Below, piece after piece: positions 44,501 through 54,515 of a DNA stretch of 64,000 nt (positions are counted from its first letter, which is position 1; every line of letters begins with the position of its first letter). Origin of the DNA: Ceratothoa steindachneri (taxonomy: Eukaryota; Arthropoda; Malacostraca; Isopoda; Cymothoidae); contig OZ018324.1 of NCBI GenBank assembly GCA_963969495.1, positions 50,958,861 through 51,022,860 of the forward strand, given 5' to 3'. The notes below the pieces were generated by a model. That model did not search any database, was not told the DNA's origin, and saw nothing but the letters and a program-made list of their open reading frames with translations. The translations under genes and the position numbers were made by a program.

Positions 44501-46620
44501 TGATGTTCTCCCTCCTAATGATCCGTATATTCCAGTTCTCCTCCAATCCATAGGCAGTAAACTTACTTTCCTACTCTGCACGACATGCGCTCAGCAAAAT
44601 TAACGCGAGTGCGATCATTCTAAAAAAAACAACAACAATGTACTAGTATGATTTGCGGAATGTATACAACCTGGAAACTAAAACTTGCCCTGTAAAAGAT
44701 GTATTAGTGCAACATAATTTACGAGTTTTGAAGGTTTGAAAAAGGGATGGTTTGTTCGCAGAGTATATAAATCCCTTCTCGAAGAAAAAAAATAGAAGCT
44801 TCTGGATTTCCGCGAGGAGTGGACGGAAAGAAAGAGAAAATGGAATATGTGAAGACAGGGAATCATACTAATAGACAGCATCGAAAGGAATCCTGGAAAG
44901 CGTTTTAGAGCAAAGCTCTGTCTAAACAGATAAGGATTTCTTTCTGCGATCAGTTTTTCTGCATTAATACGAGGGGCGGTTAATAAGTTTTGCAATTCAG
45001 ATATAAGGAAACGAGATATGAGGAAAAGTGTTTTATTATTTTTCAATATAACTACTCTCGACTTCAATGCACTTGCGCCACTTGTCCCTGAGGCTTCGAA
45101 TTGTCGACAACCAGAAATCTCCTGACTGCTGTTCAATCCACTCCTGGACGGTGAGCTGGAAATCTTCATCGTCCCCAAACCGGCGTCCACGCAATGCAGC
45201 CTTGAGCTGGCAGAATAAAAAGTAATCGCTAGGGGCCAGATCTGGACTGTAGGGGGGATGGTTGAGCTCCTCGAATCCGCACTCGCGCAGGGCAGCTTGT
45301 GCAACTCTGGCCTTGAGGACTTTGACGACGTTGAAGTCGATCATGGGCAGTGAGGTTTCTAGGGACCCAACGTCCAGGAGACCTTGTTCATGGCCAAATT
45401 GTCGAGGATGATGTTGATAACAATTCCATGTGATATTCCAAGTTCTCGCTCGATTTCTTCGACCTTCACCCGTCGATTTTCGAGGATCATCCTCTCCACA
45501 CGGGCGACATTGTCCTTGTTGGACACGTCTGACGGGTGTCCTGGACGGGGTCATCTTCAAGGGACTCACGACCATGGCGGAACTCCCTATTCCAGCGAGC
45601 AATGGTTGCATACGAAGGGGCGGTGTCAGTGTACACTGCAACCATGCGTTCATCGATCTCTTTTGCATTCTTGCCTTCCTTGGTCAAAAATGTGATCACT
45701 GCGCTGTGCTCAACCTTCTCCATTTTTGAAAAATTTGTGACTGACCATCTGCAATCAGCTACTGCTTCTTAAATAGACGAGGCAGGAGCGTGCGGCTGCA
45801 GGTCCTTACTTGTCATAACTTGTCCTAACACCCCCAAAAACAGCCATATCCCTTCCTCTGTTTTGCCCTACCGATTAACAAAACTTATTGACCGCCCCTC
45901 GTATATTACATTCAAAATGTAATTTTTATAAATATTAACAAATTGTACAACGAATATGAAGTCAATAATTTCTAAAACTTAAAGGCGAAACAAATAATAA
46001 TGATTATACAAAAAAAAACAAACCCATTAATCCTGATTTTATTTTCTTCATTTAAGGTCTTTGGGGAAAGTTCGGACCACGATGAAATAGACTTTATCAA
46101 AAATGACGATTACATTGTGAACTCTTTAGATGTCGTTGGCATTACATACAAAGTGAGGTTGGAGCATGCTGAACAAGTAGAAATTGACTCTCATAACGAA
46201 TCTTCCAATTGCAGCATTCACAACTGCCTATGCTCAATCAAGCTCTATGACCTTTTAGACTCGTTGGGTGAACGGTTATTGTACTGTGACACAGACAGTG
46301 CTATCTTCTTTGCTAAGAAAGATGACCCACAACCTTGACTTGGAGAATTCCTAGGTGATCTCACCAATGAGATCAAAGATGTGTACTGTGCCGATGCGTA
46401 TGGAGATTCATTCTGCTCTACAGGTCACAAATCCTATTCAGTACGTATCCAAACGACGAGTGGGGTGAAGTCTATACTTCGTGTTAAAGGATTAACCATT
46501 AACACTCAGACGAAGGATAAAATAACCTACAATAATATGAAACGCCTAGTTGATGCTGATGATGATAAAGAGAATGGTGATAGTCATATCTCTGTACCAT
46601 TTATGGATTTCAGAGCATAG
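41555..46620 (+). pseudogene. Polinton protein-primed DNA polymerase B, split by mariner
   Basis: An ATG at 41555 starts a frame that must shift into the long open frame 41680-42441 (acidic run, then DMIYLHIPFVELPEW and FGTFNLVVHIYRIPAG). A zinc-finger-like part follows (42744-43060, many CxxC pairs, ending HECEKLFCSKC). The exonuclease block is AVYYDIETYK (about 43115) and HSNAKFDDHFI (about 43365-43395). KMGISEMEKGYFP-like and VDLCSLYPYCKKNN (about 44350) hold polymerase motif A; EASGFPRGVDGKK lies near 44795; ERLLYCDTDSAIFFAK (about 46270-46316) is motif C with DTDS. Stops and frameshifts are frequent, and a mariner sits at 44970-45901. In the family this enzyme replicates the element. Confidence 0.9.
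44970..45901 (-). mobile_element. Short mariner, deletion derivative, copy 2
   Basis: Its ends match copy 1 (cgaggggcggttaataag at the left, ccgcccctcg at the right) and TA flanks both (44968-44969, 45902-45903). The coding strand is minus: MEKVEHSAVITFLTKEGK, IDERMVAVYTD, RWNREFRHG, then after a frame change MIDFNVVKV and ECGFEELNHPPYSPDLAPSD and RSLRDKWRKCIE. The region with the first two catalytic aspartates is missing at the same place as in copy 1. It interrupts the polymerase B gene. Confidence 0.93.
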
Positions 46621-47569
46621 GAACACGGTGGAGTGTAAGAGGTGAGAGGAGAAAAGGTTTTGAGAAAGACATTTCGTAAATGAGTTGAACCCCCAGGGAG
46701 TTATAGAACCATACGTTTCGGTTTCAAAGAGATCTTACATCACATTTTTAAAAAGTTACTATGCATTGAATCCCTGTCAGCTGTTATGAACTCTTTATTT
46801 ATATATATTTTTAATCATTTATCGTATTCTCTTATTAATATGAATAAAATAAAGATGAAATGATACGCGTTATAATACCAATGTGTTAATTTGTCCACAA
46901 AATAACTCATTATATTCTTTGATCTCGTGAGAAGGAGAATTCTTTCATTCTTACCTCTCCAATCTTGGTTTTCATCATATCAGTGAGCTGATGGGAATAA
47001 CATGATAGAAAGCGAAATAACATGGGTTTTGTGTCAAATATAGCGATGTTCACTACTTTCTCACCATATTTCACCATGTTAGAATGTAATATGCAGAAAA
47101 ACTGTGACGATCGGATAGACCTCCTACAAAGAAAAACTGACCCATAACTCGTTTTTTAATTTTTTACTGATGATTAAATCTTCTAAATCCATAAACAGGA
47201 GATGTTCAAGTACTTCTTTTCTGTTATTGTAATTAAAAGGTGGTTGGACTGACCCACTATACAGGAATTCAATCCGATCAATTGGGTGTTCATGAATAAG
47301 TCGATGAAGATATCGAAGTAAACAACCGTAGATGAATAGTCTGGGATAAATTTATAATCCGATCCACAGACATCTTCGGTTGCAAAATATTTACTAAGTC
47401 TGGGTGTGATACGGTGTGGATGGAAGATCATCTTAGAATGTGTGACACAGAGAGGTTTAGTGACAAATGATTTAAAAGATGGCAATGAGACGGACCAATT
47501 AAAAGATTGTAAAAGGTTAAGTGGAAATTTCACCGTTATACTAATACAAAACAATACATTGAATACATT
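46621..47569. other. Polinton interior between polymerase B and the right terminal repeat
   Basis: A minus-strand open stretch 47183-47593 (136 codons) contains SSTVVYFDIF, which faintly recalls the VVYFDSFG block of Polinton adenain-type proteases. The expected HW and CGHLC blocks were not found, so I do not assign it. The first 150 bp may be the decayed polymerase C-terminus. Confidence 0.3.
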
Positions 47570-47899
47570 GAGGGGGGGGGGGTCTGGGAACATTTTGGCG
47601 ATAAATCAGTAGAGAGGGGGTAGACTCGGGGTGCAAAGTCATGCGTGTGTGTAAGTGTCTGAATGTACTCATGTGTCTGTGCGTGTGTGTATACTTGGAC
47701 TCCACAGTGTACGTGTGTGTGTGTGTGTAGACTGATTCCCTCGAAAAAAATATCACTGACCGTGAAGTGGGGCAGAGGGAGGGGGACGGAGCTAGGAACA
47801 TTTTAGCGACAAACCAGTAAGGAGAGGGAGTAGACTCGGGGTGCTAGGTCATGTGTTTGTGTGTGTGTGTAGACTCGGACTATACCCTACAATACTACT
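47570..47899. repeat. Polinton right terminal inverted repeat (CA-rich units)
   Basis: The reverse complement repeats the left end's order: start agtagtattgtagggtat, agtccgagtctacacac, an acacac stretch, ccgagtctac, ggtttgtcgctaaaatgtt, gtcagtgata, then a second unit. A 12-bp G-run marks its inner edge. Confidence 0.85.
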
Positions 47900-48560
47900 A
47901 CCGCCAAGAAGGATGGTGCCAAGAACTTGAGGTGCGTGGAAAGTCCTCTGCTCACCGACCGCACGCATGAACAACGTCTGGAGGGCTGTCTTTGACTTCT
48001 CAACTACTTGAAGTGTCATGGCAATCGAATTCTCATTTTTTTATGATGAAAAGACATTCACGGTCGATCCGGTCATCGACAAACAGAACGACCACGTGGT
48101 AAGCTTCTGCCAGGACGTGTCCGAGGTCCGCTACGTGTCAACGACCAAGCACCTGGCCTCTGTGATGATGGTCGGCGTCGTGGCTTTGAATGGCGAGAAG
48201 ATGCCGCCAGTGTGGTTTGCTGCCGGTTAGAAGCTCACCGCAGCCGATTACAGCGACATCTTGGTCACTAAAGTCCTTCCCTGCGTGAGAAAGATCCCGA
48301 AGAAGGCGGATTATGTCTTTCAGCAGAACGAATGCCCTAGCCCACCTAGACAAGACCGTACAGGAGTGGTTGGAGTCGAATATGAACTTCTGTTCGAAGG
48401 ACGTTTGGTTGCAGCAGTCGCCTGACTTCAATCCACTCGGCTACAATGTGTAGACACATGTCGAGGACAAGCCCTACAAGGTCTTCTACAACAACGTAGA
48501 CGAGCTGAAGTCCTCCGTCAACCGAGCTACTCGTACTTTGTCTTAGAATAGACTCTCGAC
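47900..48560 (+). pseudogene. Tc1-like transposase, C-terminal part
   Basis: It starts after the 6-bp duplication with KKDGAKNLRCVESPLLT. Then come NRILI, YDEKTFTVDPVIDKQND (first catalytic Asp kept, about 48040-48090), VSTTKHLASVMMVGVVALNG and KMPPVWFAAG. FQQNECP near 48320 replaces the usual FQQDGAP, so the second Asp is Asn. QSPDFNPLGYNV (about 48418-48453) holds the third acidic region, and VDELKSSVNRAT ends it. A stop at 48230 and frame shifts are present. It continues the N-terminal part at 32236-32628. No right terminal repeat was found. Confidence 0.88.
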
Positions 48561-49216
48561 GATATACCATATATAACTATTCGTTGAGGGAATTATTCAA
48601 ATATTTCGAGTGCGTGGTAATCTGATTGACCGAGGTTATTTATCTTCAATATGCTTAAGGAGTGGAACTGAGCTCAATGATAATAATATGGCTATCATTA
48701 ATAAAATAGAGTTTTATTAATTAAACTATCAACAACACACAAAAAGAAAATGTTTACATAAACGGAAAATGGAAAGGGTCGTGGGAATATCTGACTAATC
48801 CGAGGATTAAGATTTGGAGAGATTTAAAAAGGTAAAAAATAAAAATTAAAGGGGGGGAATGGTTCGCTAAACCATTTAAAGCACAGGGTAGGGTTGACAA
48901 AAGGTTAGATAATTAAAGGTAATGCTCAGCTTACGTAATTACAAAGTTGTTGTGCAGAGGAAGGCGATGCGAAGGAATCTTCGGTCCACTGGTGATTTCC
49001 AGCAGAAGGGTTCTTCGGGGAGTTGTCCTTAGCGAAGGGGAAGGACTGTCTTCGAAGAGTGAGAGTGAAGTGGGACTCGGAGATGCAAGCGATCTTTGTG
49101 ACAGCAAATCGGGGATGTTCTAGGTGAACAATGGAGGTTATCGTTGAAACCAATCGTTCTCTTGAAGAACGTTAAAAAGGGGGAATCAAATTATCCTGAC
49201 GTGATGTCTTGGGAAT
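48561..49216. other. No recognisable gene
   Basis: AT-rich to 48900, then more balanced sequence to 49200. No motif, repeat or RNA gene recognised. Confidence 0.35.
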
Positions 49217-49459
49217 GAGAACCGTTTCTTGACGAACGGGCTTAAAGAACAAGGCTGTTCTAACGTTGTTCTCTTTCTGAACAACAGGGGGGGAAGTGAG
49301 AACCGTTTCTTGTCAACGGGCTCAAAGAACAATGGCTGTTCTAACGTTGTTCTCTTTCTGAACAACAGGGGGGAGGGTGAGAACCGTTTCTTGTCAACGG
49401 GCTCAAAGAACAATGGCTGTTCTAACGTTGTTCTCTTTCTGAACAACAGGGGCGGCCTT
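49217..49459. repeat. 81-bp tandem repeat, 3 copies
   Basis: gagaaccgtttcttg recurs at 49217, 49298 and 49379 (period 81). The last two copies are almost identical. Each holds tctaacgttgttctctttctg. As 81 is divisible by three, both strands stay open across it (minus strand 49186-49662, with a 27-residue repeat containing LLFRKRTTLEQP). Confidence 0.9.
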
Positions 49460-49929
49460 ATTGACTTGGCGTCTCGAAGGCACGAACCTTGGCACTCAAG
49501 GGATATTGTCCTCTTCTGGACAATAAGGTGGTTCTCGAGGTAGAGCTCCTTGGTGCACAAGGTGAGACCGGATCGGCGTGATATCTCGCGAAGATAATCT
49601 GGATCTGATCTGATCTGATCTTCTTCAATCGGGAAAGCTTTGATATAAATACCCGGAGCCATCTCCTTGGCGTAGGGGACAATTGAGTGGGAGGCTCGGG
49701 GGAATTTATCTGCCCATAAGCCTAACTCAATCTGGCGAGATCGACGAATGGAGGCAAAACGGGGGGGGGGGGGAATGACCTCCTTGGTTAAATATTGACT
49801 CAGGTGGCGATAATACGCCCTGCTTGCTCTTGCAGATGCACGTGGGTAGCAATGTTTCTAACCATGTGATAGCGGCTGAATTTAAGCGGCCTCAGACCGT
49901 TCTATCACATACTTCTATTTCCTCAATGT
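49460..49929. other. Unassigned; TATA-like motif and G-run
   Basis: tttgatataaatacccgg near 49638-49655 resembles a TATA box on the plus strand. A tandem tctgatctgatctgatct lies just upstream, and a G-run of about 13 lies at 49761. It could be part of an LTR, but no partner copy was found. Confidence 0.3.
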
Positions 49930-51566
49930 AGCAAAAATCTAATCAATAACCGATGCAAGACAACTCCTGTTCCCATCTTCAAGTTCAGTCCCACTTAGCA
50001 TCCTCATCCATAAATCTCCGCAGGGATGCTTCAATCATATGACTAGCAAGTCAATTCCTTTCATCCACCACTCGATTTGTAAACCAATTTCTACCAATCT
50101 CTTTCCTAAATCTAATCTTTTCCAGTTTAAACCCACTGGTATCTGTCCTATCATGTTCACTGAAAATAAGAACCTTGCTTATGTCTTCCCTTTTATAACT
50201 TTTTAACCACTTGAAAATTTCAATCAAGTCTTCTCGAACTCTTCCCCTTTCTAATGTATGAAGATTCAGTCTCCTAAGCTTTTTATCATAAGGTAAGCGC
50301 CTCAACTAATTAATCATCTTAGTCATGCTTCTTTGCACAGACTCAAGCAAACCAAGATCCATCCTATAGTATGGGGAGCAAAATTGCAACGCAGAGTCAA
50401 GATGAGACATAACTAATGTCAGGTAGAGCTTCAGAATGACATAAGACACTCCTATTAATTATACTCCTCCCAATAAACTCCAATAATTACACCAACCTAT
50501 ACTAAGTACACTACACGTGCTTATGCTAAATTTCATTAATCATTTCTCTGTCCATTGGGATAGTATGGTCAATTCATCTTGTAATACCTCAGCATCAGAG
50601 TCAAACCTTATCATCAGCAAACTTACTCAGGTCGCTACTTATCCCTACGTCAAGATCATTAATATAAATCAAGAACAATAAGAACCCTAACATTGACCCC
50701 TGAGTAACTCCACTGGTAAAATTTTGCCACTCGGATTTAGTCCTATTAATACTACCTTCTGCTTTCAATTCTTCATCCACTCATCCACCCATTTAAAAAC
50801 ACTACTAGAAATTCCATACATTCTCAATTTAAGCATTAGTCTCATATGAGGGACCTTATCAAAATCCTCTCTAAAATCTAAGTAAACAACACCTATGCCA
50901 TTTCCTTTATCCAATTCTTCTACTGTATAACAAAATTCTGCTGACTCAACAAGCTACCACTTTCTTAAAAGTCTGCTATCGCCTTTTAAACTACTTTCTC
51001 GAGTAATTTGAATACAATTTAAACCCTTTCTTCTCTCTCCTTAAGAATCGCAGAATTAATATTACCAAAGCCCATAAAGTTTTTAATATCTAATCCATTT
51101 ATGAAGGCCCTAATGCTGTCCCTATTAACATTGATACTCCCTGAAACATTTTCTTGCGTCCCATCTTTATTAGGATTAAAACTGACTTAATCTTTTCTAT
51201 TAAACACCAATATAAATTGCTCATTGAGCATTTTAACCATTTAATTTTCCCCTCCACTTAAAGAGGTTCTATCCTATCTTGATTGGCCCTATTATTTATT
51301 TTAATAACTAGAAGAACTTCTCTGATCCACATTACTATTCTGCGCTAACTTAAGTTAAGACAGCCTTTTATACTTTTTGATCAATTTGTTCAACTCATTC
51401 CTAACTTTCCCATAGCTGAATAGGTTAACACGATATTTAATTCTTGATATTTTTAACTGCGATGAAGAAAGGAGGTCTATGGGTCATGCAAATCTCGTGT
51501 TGTGTTCATCTCCTGACCGCAACGAGTCACTGGCTCAATGTAGCCAGCTAAAACCAATGCTACCAA

Positions 51567-51762
51567 AGGTAAGTGAGGTTACTGAGTTCAAATGATATAA
51601 GTTGACCACCAGGTGGCGCCACCTAGTGGCTAGAGGTGCTAAATTTGCCGTTTTTAGCGATATGAGGAGGTAATTGAGGTTTCTGATTCCAAATCTGATG
51701 TCAGCTCACCATCAGGTGGAGCCATCTATTGGCTAAGTATCTAAATTGGCCATTTTCGCCGC
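51567..51762. repeat. Diverged tandem pair (about 98 bp) inside the CR1-like LINE
   Basis: aggtaagtgaggttactgag...gttgaccaccaggtgg...gctaaatttgccgttttt and aggtaattgaggtttctga...gctcaccatcaggtgg...taaattggccatttt line up over about 98 bp. They lie between the endonuclease and RT parts, where no LINE coding motif is seen. Confidence 0.75.
51606..51629. promoter_or_regulatory. Two head-to-head CTCF-core-like motifs
   Basis: CCACCAGGTGGC followed directly by GCCACCTAGTGG. The second half read on the other strand is CCACTAGGTGGC. Each fits the known CTCF core CCASYAGRKGGC, so the site is an inverted pair without spacer. Whether CTCF binds it is unknown. Confidence 0.4.
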
Positions 51763-52570
51763 AGGTCCACTAGATCATGTCCCTCTAGTTTAAAGCTCGT
51801 CTCCTTTTCCTGATTAAGAGAGCTCTATTCTTATCCTACCATAATGGATTTCTGGGGCGGGGGGCATCTTCCATATAATGCACTGCTCCTGTACCATATT
51901 TCAAACATACTTGAAGGTCTCCCACATCCCATAAGCATTCTTATCTCTCAAAGTTTCCTCTCATTCAATTTGTTAAAATTGCTAAGTAATCTGTCATAAT
52001 TCCCATTGTGGAAATTAGGAATATTAACATTATTCTTAACAATACTTATCTTATTACCCATACTAAATCGAACTATCTGATTGTCACTACTGCCAAATTC
52101 TTCCCCAACTAAAAGTAACTTAAATAAATATTTCTGATTAGTTAGGACTAGGTCCATCCAGTATATTGTTTCCTGAGTTGGCTGATTTACCATCTGCTTA
52201 AGGAAGTTATCCTGAAATATTCAATAAATCTTTGACTAAATATATCGTTACTAACCAAATTTTCCCAATCAGTTGATGATAAATTGAAATCTCCAAGGAT
52301 AACAGTTTCACGATTGCATAATTTTCCCTATCATAACTTTATCTATCTCAATTGACTGGTTTGGTGGACTATAGAAGGCTCCTACCCTTACTTCTTGAGT
52401 TTTAGTAGCCCTAATATCGACCCATAACGATTCCACCATTTGCCCATCCCATAGTGTATGATTTTGATTAGTATATATGCTACTACTTTCATTAAAGTCG
52501 GCTTCATTTACCCATGACTTGTTATGGGTAAATTTGAAACTCTTCCATTTTATTTCAAGAGTGAGTACAT

Positions 52571-52872
52571 TGCAAACAACGTCTGTTGACCAAAGTCGCG
52601 TGCTCTCACTTATTCTGATTTGTGACCTTATGACCTACAAAACTTTTAATAATTCCAGGAGTATCCTTTGGAGGACCTTGGCAATTATATCATTCGAAAG
52701 AGAATGTAAAACAATATAAGGGTTTCAAATTTAGTTAGAATCGGCACACTAGTTACAATGTTATTAACCCCCCCCGCCCCCCCCCAAAAAAAAATAAAAC
52801 GGCGACCGACGGACCGGCGACCGACGGACCGACGACCGACATAGTGAAAAATAGAGTCGCACCTGACTAAAA
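52571..52872 (+). repeat. Dispersed about 280-bp repeat, copy 2
   Basis: It matches 26470-26742 along its length and has an expanded gaccgacggaccg tail plus a C-run. It interrupts the CR1-like LINE at 49930-53170. Confidence 0.8.
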
Positions 52873-53299
52873 GCACAACAAAACGATTTAGCCCTTTAAT
52901 CCTTGAAATCACTTTTGGTATGCTAAGTTCATGTTGCCTTGACATATCTTTTTAAATTCTATATCCCCTGTTAGTATTATTTTATCATTTCTAATTTTCC
53001 TTCTAATATTGTCCTTACCTCTAACATTATCTACTGTTCCACCAAAGGCCTAATGACACAATCATGCTTCTTACACAATACATCTACCACATCCTTACTT
53101 AAATGCAATCCATCCATCGCATACAGTTCTTTCTTAGCACAAAACTTATCCCAGCTTCTTATGTTAAATCCGATAAGATGCATTGGTTAAATATGTTGCG
53201 TTGTAATCATAGAGAGTTTGGCTGTGAATGATCGCGTGGGGCTCTAACGAAGATGTCAACGATAGAGGCAGGATAAGAAAAGGCCATTATGGAGTGAGG

Positions 53300-54515
53300 T
53301 TCTTTACTGCGATTTCGTTCCACCCGAGTTTTCTTACCAACGTTTCGCTCGTTCTGAGCTTCTTCGCGGGTATTTCGTGCGATTCGAGCTTCCTCACTGA
53401 CGTTTCCCTCAACACGAGCTTCATTACTGTCGTTTTGCTCGACCCATGCTTCCTTATTGACCTCTTACTCGACTCGAGCTTCTCACTTATATCTCGCTCG
53501 ACACGAGCTTTCCTTACTAACGTTTCGCTCGTTCTGAGCTTCTTCGCGGGTATTTCGGGCGATTCGAGCTTCCTCACTGACGTTTCCCTCAACAAGAGCT
53601 TCATTACTGTCGTTTTGCTCGACCCATGCTTCCTGATTGACCTCTTACTCGACTCGAGCTTCTCACTTATATCTCGCTCGACAAGAGCTTTCCTTACTGA
53701 CGTTTCGCTCGTTCTGAGCTTTTTCACTGGCATTTCACGCAACTTGATCTTCCTCACTGACGTTTCGCTCGACTCGATCATTACTGGCATTTCGCTCAAT
53801 CCGTGCTTCCTTACCTACCTTTCGCCTCAACTCGAGCTTCCTCACTGACAACTCGCTCGACCAGAGCTTTCTCACTGATGTTTCGTGCGACAACGAGTTT
53901 CATCACTTACTTTTCACTCGACACGAGCTTCTCACTGACCTCTTGCTCGACACGCGCGTCCATATTGAACTTTCGCTTGCTCTGAACTTCCTCACTGACA
54001 TTTCGCGAAATTCGAATTCCCTCATTGATATTTCGCTCCTTACTGACCTCTTGCTCGATCTGAGCATTATATGAGCTTCCTTATTAAGGTTTCGCTCGCT
54101 TTGAGTTTTCTCACTGGCCTTTCGTGTGAGTCGAGCTTGCTCAGTGACGTTTCGCTCCACACGAGCTTCAAACTGATGTCTCGCTCGACACTTAATTCTT
54201 TATTGATGTTTTGTTCACTCTGAGTATCATCACTTGCATTTCGTTCACTCGACCTTCCTCACTGATATTTTGATCGACACGAGCTACCTTACGTTTCGCT
54301 CGACTCGAGCTTCCTCACTGACGTTTCCTCGACACTAGCTTCCCTACTGACGTTTCGATGCCCACGAGCTTCATCATTGACGTTTCGCTCCATCTGAGTC
54401 TCCTCACTGACATTTCGCTTGCTCTGAGCTTCCTCACTGGCATTTCGTGCAATTCAAGTTACCTCACTGACGTTTCGCTCGACCTGAGCTTCCTTAATGA
54501 CGTTTCGTGAAATGT
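53300..54515. repeat. 30-bp minisatellite (about 40 units) with a 180-bp higher-order repeat
   Basis: The basic unit is close to cgtttcgctcgactcgagct then tcctcactga (30 bp). 53340-53519 and 53520-53699 are almost identical 180-bp blocks of six units. Because 30 is divisible by three, both strands remain open for 170-206 codons (53228-53848 + and 53287-53799 -), giving a ten-residue repeat. Units after 53850 are more diverged and change frame. I treat it as non-coding. Confidence 0.92.

Larger units (their letters stand above)
32629..47899. mobile_element. Polinton/Maverick element, decayed, inserted in a Tc1-like transposon
   Basis: The left end agtactattgtaaggtag and the reverse complement of the right end, agtagtattgtagggtat, are matching inverted repeats with a 5'-AG start as in Polintons. 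Homology continues as agtcc and tctacacacac. Between them lie the Polinton set: capsid, penton, pX/pVI-like protein, integrase, ATPase, small proteins (all -) and polymerase B (+). The reading frame of the host Tc1 transposase resumes across the duplication. Total length is 15.3 kb, of which 1.9 kb is two later mariner insertions. Stops, frameshifts and a capsid deletion show that the copy is a fossil. Confidence 0.93.
49930..53170 (-). mobile_element. CR1-like LINE, decayed, with two inserted repeats
   Basis: From right to left: WDKFCAKKELYAMDGLHLS (about 53160-53100), like the end of the esterase domain in CR1 ORF1; ESLWVDIRATKTQEVRVGAFY and SPPNQS (about 52440-52360), endonuclease; TIYWMDLVLTNQ and GSSDNQIVRFSM (about 52170-52060), endonuclease end; LDFREDFDKVPHMRLM (about 50885-50840), RT palm; a decayed FADD region near 50620; and KLRRLNLHTLERGRVREDLI with FKWLKSY (about 50285-50195), the CR1 C-terminal end. 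Frames change often. Repeats sit at 51567-51762 and 52571-52872. Confidence 0.8.

Noticed and set aside
44678..45304. 208-codon frame on - crossing 44970
   Set aside because: It is an off-frame shadow across the mariner end and polymerase B; the true readings are in other frames.
47183..47593. Polinton cysteine protease
   Set aside because: Only a VVYFD-like string fits; the His-Trp and Cys-Gly-His blocks expected in the family were not found.
32629..47899. A live virus or functional Polinton
   Set aside because: Integrase, penton, ATPase, capsid and polymerase all have stops, frameshifts, deletions or insertions.
49880..49900. 28S rRNA fragment
   Set aside because: Only about 13 bases (gctgaatttaagc) match the 28S start; flanks do not.
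53228..53848. 206-codon repeat protein gene
   Set aside because: The minisatellite period is divisible by three, so both strands stay open; no start context or conservation is visible. Kept only as a finding to test.
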